From the NCBI GenBank assembly GCA_963790545.1, contig CAWBPA010000026.1:131554-195553 (forward strand): 64,000 bases of DNA. The letters run 5' to 3'. This document shows, piece after piece, positions 26,704 to 34,688 of this stretch; position 1 is the first letter of the stretch, and each line of letters opens with the position of its first letter. The notes under the pieces were generated by a model. That model saw only the letters and a program-made list of their open reading frames with translations. It did not search any database and was not told the origin of the DNA. The translations under genes were made by a program, and so were the position numbers. This stretch comes from DATBJG01 sp963790545 (lineage in GTDB: Bacteria; Acidobacteriota; Vicinamibacteria; Vicinamibacterales; JAMQPK01).

Positions 26704-27017
26704 GATCGAGTTGGCTTTGACAGCCGATCGGCTGTCGCCGGTGCAGATGTGAGCACGAAGGCCAATAACTAACAGTAGTGTGCGAACACGTACGAGTCAA
26801 GCAGACGGACTGTGGAAAAGCTGTGCATCGGCCGTGAAAATCTTGTGGAGAAGACGACAAAGAGATTTTTTTTCGATGAGAAGTCTCGTGAATCTTTCTC
26901 CGCCGCTCTGTGGATGCGAGCTTCGTACGTACCTTCGCTTGTTTTTGGATTGTCGGCGGGTACAATGCCGCCTTCGATTTCGACGCGCAACGCACTGGCT
27001 CCCCCGCCAGTTGGACC
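26704..27017. other. Intergenic region with palindrome and DnaA-box-like words
   Basis: The 314 bases between the divergent secreted-protein gene and the small ORF at 27018 hold a perfect palindrome at 26719-26736, three DnaA-box-like words on one strand, and an AT-rich tract (ATTTTTTTT near 26865). No gene is supported in this stretch. Confidence 0.6.
26719..26736. promoter_or_regulatory. Perfect 18-bp palindrome GACAGCCGATCGGCTGTC
   Basis: The dyad sits 16 bases upstream of the ATG of the secreted-protein gene, at operator or ribosome-site distance. No cognate regulator is identified. Confidence 0.45.
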
Positions 27018-27233
27018 GTGCTTTCACAACGCTTTCACACAATCATCGCGGGGCGCGAGTACACCATCGAGGTGACCCGGGTCGACGATAATCGCTGGCG
27101 AGCGCAGATTGTCAAACTCCCTGGCATTCCCACCGCATTGATGCCGTTCTACGGCAGCACTCCCGACGATGCCGCCGCACAGCTGAGCGAATGGCTGACG
27201 CGCGCTCATCAACACTTCGCGACTACGTTATAG
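27018..27233 (+). CDS. Small HicB-like protein (71 aa)
   Basis: The GTG at 27018 opens VLSQRFHTIIAGREYTIEVT, followed by RWRAQIVKLPGIPTALMPFY and a helix DDAAAQLSEWLTRAHQHF. A beta-strand core followed by a helix and a conserved Gly/Pro turn is the layout of HicB-type antitoxin-like proteins. No HicA-like toxin is next to it, so this is a solitary member or a look-alike. An earlier start at 26910 is possible. Confidence 0.45.
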   Translation: MLSQRFHTIIAGREYTIEVTRVDDNRWRAQIVKLPGIPTALMPFYGSTPDDAAAQLSEWLTRAHQHFATTL

Positions 27234-27268
27234 TAATTGGCGGTTTCAGCTCTGATGCTCAGGGTCGT

Positions 27269-27294
27269 AGCGCGGACGCTTTAGGGTCCGCGCT
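27269..27294. repeat. Single hairpin repeat with CTTTAG loop
   Basis: AGCGCGGAC (27269-27277) and GTCCGCGCT (27286-27294) are perfect arms around GCTTTAGG. It is preceded by GT, giving the same GTAGCGCG start as the units at 4.8 kb. Confidence 0.75.
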
Positions 27295-27338
27295 GTCATC
27301 ATGGCTGACCATCGAGCGTCCGTTGCTCGCCCGTGTCT

Positions 27339-28403
27339 ATGCCGCGAGTCTTGCCCCTTTCCGTTGTTGTTGCTGCGGCGATCGGTAGTGTCCTGACCGG
27401 AGTCAGCCACGGGCTCTCCACGAAGGCACCCGAGAAGGACCTGCCCCGCGTGCGCCTGGTCGCCACCGGCGGCACCATTGCCACGCGTCCGGGGGGCACC
27501 AGACTATCGGCCGAAGAACTACTTCAAAGCGTCCCCGATTTGCGACGATACGTGCGTCCAGAATCGGAACAGTTCTCGAACGTTGCCAGCACGGCGCTGG
27601 CACTCGAACAGTGGGTCCGCCTGGCGCGCCGTATCAATGATCTGCTGGCCGACGACAGCACCTTACAGGGTATCGTCGTGACGACGGGGACCGATACGCT
27701 GGAGGAACTTGCGTTCTTCCTGCATCTGACGGTGCGGAGCCCACGGCCGGTCGTGGTGACGGGCTCGATGCGAACCCCCGGCGCTACGGGGTATGACGGT
27801 CCGGCAAACCTGCTATCGGCTTTCCGGACGGCCGGCGACCCTAAAGCGCCGGACAAAGGCGTGCTCGTTGTCATGAACGACGAGATCAATTCCGCACGCG
27901 AGGTGGCGAAGACCGATGCCCAGCGCCTGGATGCGTTTCAAAGTCGTCAGCGAGGCCCGCTTGGGCTCGTTGAGGCCGAACGCGTGTCGTTCGTTCACGG
28001 CCCTCTGAAGCGCCATACGATCCGAAGTGAGTTCGATGTTTCTCATATCGGCGACCTGCCGCGTGTCGACCTTCTGCTCTTTTATCAAGGAGCCAGTCCC
28101 GATCTCCTGCGGGCCGCCATCGATTTGGGAGCCAGGGGGCTCGTTGTCGCTGTTGCTGGCGCCGACACGTCGGCGGGCACGATGTCTGAAGGGCTGTCCT
28201 ATGCGGCCAGGCGTCGCGTGCCAATCGTGTTGAGCACAAGGACCGGTGCAGGTCGCATCGCGTCGCCAATTGGTGATCTGTCAACAGCCGAATACATTGC
28301 TGGTGAGGATCTGCCGCCGCTCAAAGCACGGATCCTTCTCGCATTGGCGTTGACCCGCACGCAGTCACCAAGCGAGATTCAGCGAATGTTCCGCGAATAC
28401 TAA
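27339..28403 (+). CDS. Exported L-asparaginase family protein
   Basis: L-asparaginases hydrolyse asparagine to aspartate and ammonia. The first catalytic Thr is in VATGGTIATRPGG, and the second motif VTTGTDTLEELAFF is intact, as is TGSMRTPGATGYDG. An N-terminal signal peptide (VLPLSVVVAAAIGSVLTGVS) directs it to the periplasm, as in type II enzymes. The ATG at 27339 is chosen over a GTG six bases earlier. Length of 354 aa is usual. An oddly long linker (TKAPEKDLPRVRL) separates leader and core. Its substrate preference (Asn or Gln) is not visible. Confidence 0.9.
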   Translation: MPRVLPLSVVVAAAIGSVLTGVSHGLSTKAPEKDLPRVRLVATGGTIATRPGGTRLSAEELLQSVPDLRRYVRPESEQFSNVASTALALEQWVRLARRINDLLADDSTLQGIVVTTGTDTLEELAFFLHLTVRSPRPVVVTGSMRTPGATGYDGPANLLSAFRTAGDPKAPDKGVLVVMNDEINSAREVAKTDAQRLDAFQSRQRGPLGLVEAERVSFVHGPLKRHTIRSEFDVSHIGDLPRVDLLLFYQGASPDLLRAAIDLGARGLVVAVAGADTSAGTMSEGLSYAARRRVPIVLSTRTGAGRIASPIGDLSTAEYIAGEDLPPLKARILLALALTRTQSPSEIQRMFREY

Positions 28404-28428
28404 GAGGAGTCGGCGTGATTTACCGAAA

Positions 28429-28456
28429 ACTGGATACTGAGAACTGAGGACTGACT
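28429..28456. repeat. Four-unit heptamer array ending at a start codon
   Basis: ACTGGAT, ACTGAGA, ACTGAGG and ACTGACT follow each other without gap, and the next base is the GTG start of the GAF gene. There is no ribosome site between array and start. Confidence 0.8.
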
Positions 28457-28924
28457 GTGATTCCCGAGACATTCGATCAGCTTCGCGAACTCGTCGATCC
28501 TCTCCGCCTGCGGAATCGACGAGCCGTCGCACGCGAAGCGGCAGGTCTCATTCGTCAGGCCGGCAGTTACCGATGGGTGGGTCTCTACGATGTCACCGAG
28601 ACGGAAGTGGCCGCGATTGCGTGGACGGGAGAGATCGCGCCGGCATTCCCGAGGTTTCCACGGACGCAAGGCCTCAATGGCGCGGCTGTTGCCGCCGGCG
28701 ACGTGGTGATTTCGCAGGATGTCGCTCGCGACCCGCGCTATCTGACCGCCTTCGCAACGACCGGATCTGAGGCGATCGTTCCAGTCCTGACCGACGACCG
28801 ACAAGTTGTCGGAACGATCGACGTCGAGAGCGATCGACTGAACGCCTTTTCCCCGGAGGATGAGATTTTTCTCCGGCGCTGCGCCCTCGCCCTTGCCCCG
28901 CTCTGGCACCCGAGTCAGTTCTGA
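28457..28924 (+). CDS. GAF domain protein
   Basis: The whole 155-residue protein is one GAF domain. The pattern RQAGSYRWVGLYDVTETEVA is followed by GLNGAAVAAGDVVISQDVAR and GTIDVESDRLNAFSPEDEIF. The family binds small ligands or reduces free methionine sulfoxide; the catalytic cysteines of the latter enzyme are absent, so a sensor role is more likely. The GTG start lies directly after a heptamer array. The neighbour upstream is an asparaginase gene with no obvious link. Confidence 0.8.
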   Translation: MIPETFDQLRELVDPLRLRNRRAVAREAAGLIRQAGSYRWVGLYDVTETEVAAIAWTGEIAPAFPRFPRTQGLNGAAVAAGDVVISQDVARDPRYLTAFATTGSEAIVPVLTDDRQVVGTIDVESDRLNAFSPEDEIFLRRCALALAPLWHPSQF

Positions 28925-28961
28925 TTAGATTGGGTTCGCGCCACCCAACATGGAATGGGTG

Positions 28962-31662
28962 TCAGTCCTGTCGCAGCAGCGGGGCGGGATCGATCCTCAA
29001 CACGCGGCGCGCGGGTACGTAACAAGACGCCATGGTGACGAACAGCAGGCCGAATGCCACGGTGGAGAGCGTGAACGGGTCCCACGGCGAGACGTCGACC
29101 AGCAGACCGCGAATAAGGCCGCCGGCCGCATAGACGCCGGGGATAGCGATCAACATACCGATGACGACGAGAAGCGCGCCCTCGCCGAGTACCAGCCTGA
29201 GCAGACGCTGATGACTCGCTCCAAGCGCCATGCGGACAGCAAGTTCGCCGTGACGACGTACGACTGATCCAGAGATCATCCCGAACAGGCCCATAGCGAC
29301 GAGGAGCAACGCACCGAGCGCGAAGCCGCCAATCAACACCGCACTGATGCGCTGCTGGCGTAACGCGTCGGTGACGATCTCGTCCATCGTCTGCACCGAC
29401 GAAACCGGAATCCGAGGATCAATCTCTCGAATCGCTCGGCGAACCTCCGGGACGAGCGCCCGCGGATCTCTATGAGTCTTGATGACCCAGACCGGCATGT
29501 ACCGGACCCAGTCTTCGGCGCGGATGAATAGCTGCGGTTGTCCATCCTCGTGCAGGTTCGACAGGCGCGCCTGTTTGACGACGCCCACGATTCTCAGCGT
29601 CTTCCCCTTGAAGGGGATCGTCGCCCCGATCGGTGTACCGGTCGGAAAAAAGTGCCTGGCCAGATGCTGGTCGATCAACGCTTCCTGGACGTTGTCATGG
29701 TGCGTGCGCTCGAACGCCCGTCCGGCGAGGATGCGCATGCCCATCGACTCTGCGTACCCGGCACGTGTGGTGATGATGTCGACGAGCACGGAGTCGCGCT
29801 CGGCATCGCCGGTGTTGCCAGGCGCGCCCGGAATGGCGACCATCTCCCGCCAGGCCCAGACGCTGTTTTGCGGCCCCGACGAGGTGAGCGGCAGCGCCGC
29901 TGTGGCGCTCACGCTCCTGACTCCAGGTAAGGCGCCAAGCGCAGTGTCGACGCGGTCTTGGAAGGCAAAGGCATCGGCGCTCGTCGGAAACAGCCGCGGA
30001 CCCATCGCCAGCCTGAACGTCAGCACACCTGCCGGCGTGAAACCGGGATCTGCGGCAAGGAGCCGCTCGAAGCTGCGCGTCACGAGTCCACCCGCACTGA
30101 GCAGCACCAGCGTCAATGCGACCTGGGCCACAACGATGCCGCGCCGCAACCGCTGCGAGCCACCCGCGCCACGGACGCCGCTCGTCGCAAACGGTGACGT
30201 GAGTGAGGCACGCGACGCCCACGCTGCCGGGAGTGCCGCGGCGATGACGCCGAGCACGAGCCCCACCGAGATCACGACAGCCGCAACACTCCAGTCGAGA
30301 GCGATTTCGTTCCGACGCGGCAGGTCCAGCGGCGCGAGCGCGACCAGCATGCGCGCACCCCACGAGCCGACCAGCGCGCCTGCCACTCCACCCATCAGAC
30401 CCAGGACCCCGCCTTCGATCACCATCGCGCGCACGACCGCCGATCCGTTGGCGCCGAGCGCTCGCGAGACCGCGAACTCCCGTTCACGTTCGGCAGCACG
30501 CGCGAGCAGCAACGATGAGAGGTTGACGGTGAGCACAAGGATCAAGACAACAGCCGCGAGGCCCAGCGTCAGCAGTATCGGGCGAACACGGGCGACGAGA
30601 TCGTCCTGCAGTCGAATCGGATAGAGCTTCACCGGCGTGGCCGGATGGTTGCGGTCGTTCACCACGCGTGCGACGGCGTCGACTGCTGCCGCGACCCGTT
30701 CGGAAGACGTGCCTGCGCGAATCCGAACCAGTGCGGCAAACGTCGCGGTGTTCGGGTTCCGCGGGTCCTGATCGGCGAGATGAAATTGGAACGGGAGGTA
30801 GACGTCGGGTTCCTGCGGCGACCCCAGGTTCGCATGTCGAACGAACCGGAAGTTCGGACCCATGACGCCGATCACGGTGTACGGCGAGCCACTCAGCCAT
30901 ACGTGCGAGCCGACGATCGACGGATTACCTCCGAGACGCTTCCAGAGGGCATCGCTCAAGACGATGACGGAAGGGCGATTCGGCCCGACTTCGTGTGCGG
31001 CAAACCCGCGGCCGAGCATCGGAGCCACGCCCAACAGATCGAACAGAGTTTGGCGACGTGAGCATCATCAGGATTTGCAGCGGCTCTCCGTCAGGCCGAA
31101 CTGACAGCGTGGGTACGGCGAGCTGCGTACCAACTGCGCCCTCGATCACATCATGAGCGTTCTGCAAATCGGCCACGTCGGGGCCCGCGAGCCAATCCCG
31201 CTTCAAGCCGCCAGACGCGGACTGATCGCGCCAGACGAAGTACAGGCTGTCCGGCTCGCGATACGGCATGCGCTCGAGCAGGACCTTGTCGACCGCCGTG
31301 TACACAACCGCGAACGCGCCGAGTCCCACGCTCAGTGTTCCAAGCGTCGCGGCAACGAATACCCGCGACCGCAGCAGGCGACGACCCGCGAACTCGAGAT
31401 CACGGCCCCAACTGCCGGTGCGCCGCCAGGAGGCGGCGGGCCGCAGACGCTCCCCTAGACCGTTGCGGAGCGCATCAGCAAACGCACGGAACCACAGCCA
31501 CGCAACTCCCATCGCGCCGCTGCGGTTCAGGGTGACGCGCGCCCGGTCCCGGTACGCCTCCACAACGCCGATTCCCATCTCATCGCGGAAATCTGCGGGG
31601 TACAGGCGGAGCAGCAGCTGAAACCAACGCTCGGATACGCGCATAAGGTGGTCGTCTGTCAT
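28962..31662 (-). CDS. MacB/FtsX-type orphan permease (ADOP), frame broken once
   Basis: The protein has two MacB-type periplasmic and FtsX-type membrane modules. The N-terminal cytoplasmic part (MRVSERWFQLLLRLYPADF) is followed by RRLLRSRVFVAATLGTLSVG, typical of the acidobacterial duplicated permeases that lack an ATPase partner. The C-terminus ends with VTMASCYVPARRVLRIDPA and PLLRQD. Near 31047 an extra T (AACTCTG) breaks the frame; removing it joins MLTSPN to LFDLLGVAPM. The total of about 899 aa is normal. The padR gene overlaps its start (ATGA), so they are co-expressed. The transported substrate is unknown. Confidence 0.9.
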
Positions 31663-32012
31663 GTCGCCTTCTTCTCGAGGAGGCCGCCGATACGAGCGGC
31701 GCGCGTGAGCGCGTGGAGCCGGCGCGCTTCGGCCTTCGCCACGCGGAGGCCGCGATCCGTGATGCGGTAGTAATTTCGCCGTTCATCGCCTGGATCCGCT
31801 GCTCGGGCGGCCTCGATCAGCCCGCTCTCGACCATCCGCGCGAGGGCACGGTACATCGTGCCGACATCAGGGACGGCGGAGTTGTCCCGTGCTTCGATGT
31901 CCTGGATGATTCCGTAGCCGTGCCGCTCGCCGGCGGCAAGGCTCAGCAGGATGTGGAACTCCACCGGCCGGAGCGGAAGGTATGCATCGATGCGGTCGCG
32001 ATCCGTTGCCAT
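31659..32012 (-). CDS. PadR family transcriptional regulator
   Basis: The 117-residue winged-helix protein starts MATDRDRIDAYLPLRPVEFH and contains LSLAAGERHGYGIIQDIEA, the PadR helix-turn-helix pattern, followed by GTMYRALARMVESGLIE. A C-terminal helix provides dimerisation. Its stop overlaps the permease start (ATGA). PadR regulators usually repress their neighbour and themselves; a perfect dyad lies eight bases upstream of the ATG at 32012. The longer reading to 32162 is rejected. Confidence 0.9.
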   Translation of the reverse strand: MATDRDRIDAYLPLRPVEFHILLSLAAGERHGYGIIQDIEARDNSAVPDVGTMYRALARMVESGLIEAARAADPGDERRNYYRITDRGLRVAKAEARRLHALTRAARIGGLLEKKAT

Positions 32013-32019
32013 GTGAGAG

Positions 32020-32034
32020 TATGCGCAGCGCATA
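32020..32034. promoter_or_regulatory. Putative PadR operator TATGCGC-A-GCGCATA
   Basis: The perfect 15-bp dyad is eight bases upstream of the padR start codon and continues into TATATGCA. Its position suits autoregulation, but binding is inferred. Confidence 0.5.
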
Positions 32035-32192
32035 TATGCACCACACATGCCAACCGATTGGCCACGGTTTCCGGCCTGAAGGGCTAGCGGTATCCGGTCA
32101 GGGTGTTCGCATGTGGGACGCGCGTGTCCGCGAGCGCACGCCGGCCAGGCGCGTGATTGCAATGTCTCCGATCCCCTGGGCAGGACTCCTCG

Positions 32193-32798
32193 CTAACGAG
32201 GTTCTGGGACGATAGGTTTGCCGCGCTCGAGCATCTTCACGAGCTGTTCGATCTTTCGCGAGCGACCAGCCGGCGTCCGCATGTTGTTGGTGCGAAACGC
32301 CAGCGCGAACAGATTGAACCTTCCGAGCGTCTCGAAGGCCTTGCGCGCCCGCGGGCTGGCGTCGATGGCGGCGCGAAGATCCGCGGGAACCGTGTCCTTG
32401 TTCGTCTTTGCGATCGGCGCATACGCAGCGGCCCAACGGCCATCGGCCTTGGCCGCGTCGATCTGCCGTCGCCCGTGTGGCGTCATGCGGCCGGCCTTGG
32501 TGAGACGTGCAACGTGTTCGCGATTGATCTGACTCCACGTGCTCCGCGGTCGGCGAGGCGTGTAGCGTTGCAGGAACGATTCATCGTCGTATGACAATCG
32601 AATCGCATCGATCCAGCCCCAGCAGAGCGCGACGTCGAGTCCCTGGCTGTGCGTGACGGTGGCGACACCGGAGTCCTTTTTGTAGATCCGGATCCAGACC
32701 TCGCTCGCGCGCGCGTGGTTGGCGCGCATCCACGTCTCGAACGCGGCTTCCGTGCGAAAGCGCTTGATCTGCGTTGGATCCGGTTTGATCGCGGCCAT
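32193..32798 (-). CDS. YdeI/OmpD-associated (bacteriocin-protection) family protein
   Basis: The motif WVSALCW-like segment here reads DVALCWGWIDAIR, and the C-terminus has the lysine-rich helix ERGKPI. An N-terminal RFRTEAAFETWMRANHARAS and the central RYTPRRPRSTWSQINREHV complete the family pattern. These proteins are linked to envelope tolerance but lack a defined reaction. The ATG at 32798 (MAAIKPDPTQI) is preferred to the alternatives upstream. It is cytoplasmic and about 201 aa long. Confidence 0.85.
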   Translation of the reverse strand: MAAIKPDPTQIKRFRTEAAFETWMRANHARASEVWIRIYKKDSGVATVTHSQGLDVALCWGWIDAIRLSYDDESFLQRYTPRRPRSTWSQINREHVARLTKAGRMTPHGRRQIDAAKADGRWAAAYAPIAKTNKDTVPADLRAAIDASPRARKAFETLGRFNLFALAFRTNNMRTPAGRSRKIEQLVKMLERGKPIVPEPR

Positions 32799-32883
32799 CG
32801 GTGTTGCCGCGATCATACGTCGGGCGCGAACGACGAGATCAATTCCGCACGCATCTTCCGCATTTCCGCCAGGCACTTCTGCA

Positions 32884-32913
32884 TTGACAAACTTTTGCAG
32901 AGTTCTCTATTAT
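32884..32913 (+). promoter_or_regulatory. Sigma70 promoter with dyad over the -10
   Basis: TTGACA (32884-32889) and TATTAT (32908-32913) are separated by 18 bases. A perfect dyad CTCTA-N5-TAGAG covers the -10, so a repressor could block it. The downstream gene encodes a membrane protein, followed by a winged-helix regulator that is the obvious candidate. Confidence 0.65.
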
Positions 32914-32937
32914 TTAGAGTAAAAGGGTTTCACACAC

Positions 32938-33504
32938 ATGGATCACCTCGAACGCCTTGAAGGCGACCTTCGCTTCGTTCGCAGGGCCCTCGACGCGAGC
33001 ACGCGATCGGCGTCGCCTGCAGCGCTGTACTTCCTGTGGGCTGTCATCGTCCTGATTGGGTTCGTTCTAGTCGACTTCCAGGCTGACATCGTGCCGGAGT
33101 ACTGGGCTGTGGCCGGACCCGGGGGCTTCGTCGCGAGCGCTTACCTCGGGTGGCGCCACGCTCGGCAAACCGGGCAAGCGTCGGCCTCAGACGGCAGACG
33201 ACACGTACTCCATTGGGGAGGCGTTTTAGTTGCCGTCGCTCTCGCAATGCTGCTGGGCAGACGCGGCGCGATGCCGCCAGAAACTCTCCACGCAGAGATC
33301 CTTTTGTTGCTTTCCCTGGGCTATTTCACCGCCGGATTGCATCTCGATCGCCGGCTTCTGTGGGTGGGCTTTCTCATGGGGGCGGGATCAGTCGTAGTCA
33401 CGGTCGTGTCTCTGTACGCGTGGACGGCGGTGGGGATCGCCTTGGCCGTGAGCCTGACAGTCGCGGGCATGATGGAAGGACGTTCGCGTGAAGCGACGAC
33501 TTGA
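32938..33504 (+). CDS. Membrane protein, probably in one operon with a winged-helix regulator
   Basis: The 188-residue protein has a charged N-terminus (MDHLERLEGDLRFVRRALDA) and about five to six membrane helices, for example LYFLWAVIVLIGFVLV and GVLVAVALAMLLG. It stays in the membrane and has no recognisable catalytic motif. A good promoter with a dyad lies just upstream, and the regulator gene at 33488 overlaps its end, so the pair behaves like an auto-regulated membrane/regulator unit. Confidence 0.75.
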   Translation: MDHLERLEGDLRFVRRALDASTRSASPAALYFLWAVIVLIGFVLVDFQADIVPEYWAVAGPGGFVASAYLGWRHARQTGQASASDGRRHVLHWGGVLVAVALAMLLGRRGAMPPETLHAEILLLLSLGYFTAGLHLDRRLLWVGFLMGAGSVVVTVVSLYAWTAVGIALAVSLTVAGMMEGRSREATT

Positions 33505-33826
33505 AGTCGGCTCTGATGAACTCCCGTTTGTCGAGTTGGACGACCTCCTGCAGCATCGCTCACGAATCGGGGCCGCAGTCTTGCTGGCGCGCCACGATCA
33601 ACTGTCATTCAGTCGGCTGAAGGCACTGCTCCACGAAACCGACGGCAACCTCGGGGCTCAGATGCGAAAGCTAGAAGACGCCGGCTACGTGGTTGCGCGC
33701 AAGGAATTCCAGAATCGCCGGCCGGTGACATGGTACGCGTTGACAGCCAAAGGGAAACGAGCGCTTTCGCAGCATCTTGCCAACCTGGAACGACTGATCC
33801 AACAGGCCCGGCCCGCGCGCGGATAG
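33488..33826 (+). CDS. Winged-helix (HTH_34-like) transcriptional regulator
   Basis: The 112-residue protein contains HDQLSFSRLKALLHETDGNL and GAQMRKLEDAGYVVARKEF, the recognition and wing segments of MarR/ArsR-like winged helices, then TWYALTAKGKRALSQHL, the usual closing helix. The GTG start overlaps the upstream membrane gene. No sensory domain is present, so it probably responds through an accessory protein, perhaps that membrane protein. Confidence 0.85.
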   Translation: MKRRLEVGSDELPFVELDDLLQHRSRIGAAVLLARHDQLSFSRLKALLHETDGNLGAQMRKLEDAGYVVARKEFQNRRPVTWYALTAKGKRALSQHLANLERLIQQARPARG

Positions 33827-33859
33827 CTGCCGCCGTCAGTAGAGCGAAGGAGGAGGGCG

Positions 33860-34384
33860 ATGCCGGAACTGGACTTCTCCGTCGTTGGCTGGATGCACAC
33901 GATCGCCTGCATTGTCGCAATGCTGGCTTTCGTCCCGGTCATGCTCGCTCGGAAGGGCGGCCGGCGGCATCGTGCATCGGGTCGCGCGTACTCGATTGCG
34001 TATGTGGTCGTGTGCGTCACCGCCCTCGGCATCTACAGCCAGCAACGATTCTGGTTCCCGCACTGGCTGGCAATTGGAGGACTGGCCGTCTTAAGCGTCG
34101 GCTATCTGGCGGCACGTCTGAAGCCGCGGGGATGGAGGTACGTTCATCTCAGTGCGATGTTGCTGAGCGCCTACAACCTGTTCGGTGGGGCAGTGAACGA
34201 AGCGTATCTCCGCATTCGCTCCCTTCGCCAGTTGGCCGGCGACAATGTGTTCGCGTCCCCACTGGTGGGCATGACGCATGGACTGGTTATGCTCGTGTTC
34301 GTGCTCTTAATTGGCGGCTACGTGGCCACCTCGTTTGTCAGTCAGGCTCGACGCCGACAGATCAGCTCTGTGACTCCTTCGTGA
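33860..34384 (+). CDS. DUF2306-like membrane protein
   Basis: The protein starts MPELDFSVVGWMHTIACIVA and has about five membrane helices, with the family-like sequence GGRRHRASGRAYSIAYVVV and a VHLSAMLLSAYNLFGGAVNE segment. The function of DUF2306 proteins is unknown. It follows the regulator gene with a GGAGGGCG ribosome site and may belong to the same unit. At 174 residues the length is typical. Confidence 0.7.
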   Translation: MPELDFSVVGWMHTIACIVAMLAFVPVMLARKGGRRHRASGRAYSIAYVVVCVTALGIYSQQRFWFPHWLAIGGLAVLSVGYLAARLKPRGWRYVHLSAMLLSAYNLFGGAVNEAYLRIRSLRQLAGDNVFASPLVGMTHGLVMLVFVLLIGGYVATSFVSQARRRQISSVTPS

Positions 34385-34688
34385 CGCCTCTCGGCCTGAA
34401 AAACAGACTCGTTTGGCTTGCCATCCGAAGCTCCTTGGGAAGACCTTAACAGGGCTTGCCGACCGTAGCTCGTTCAGGGTCGCTTGGCGGGATCATTCTA
34501 CCCGTCTCCGCCCATGCTTAACTACCACAAGAAAAATGACTTGCGGCGCCCTTACCGAGCCTGCCACACCCTGACCGGAGCAATGCGCCAAGTCACGGAA
34601 CTGTCACACTGACTTGGCGAGCCGGTAGCAATGGAGGCTCCTCGTAGCTCGATCGCCAAGCCGAGTTCGAGCGAGGAGCCCCATTCGA
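34385..34688. other. Intergenic region with a GC-rich hairpin
   Basis: The stretch after the DUF2306-like gene and before the serine dehydratase stop holds no gene. It contains the hairpin at 34636-34680 and a word GGCTTGCCGACCGTAGCTCG, close to the word GGCTTGCCAACCGTAGCTCG near the tRNA gene at 41 kb. Both may be remnants of one dispersed repeat. Confidence 0.6.
34636..34680. repeat. Hairpin GGCTCCTCG / CGAGGAGCC
   Basis: Perfect arms at 34636-34644 and 34672-34680 enclose a second short stem (CTCG/CGAG). It is located ten bases after the stop of the serine dehydratase on the minus strand and could end its transcript. Confidence 0.65.

Noticed and set aside
29479..30624. 381-aa plus-strand open frame
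   Set aside because: Antisense to the orphan permease; composition is Ser/Arg/Thr-rich with no motif.
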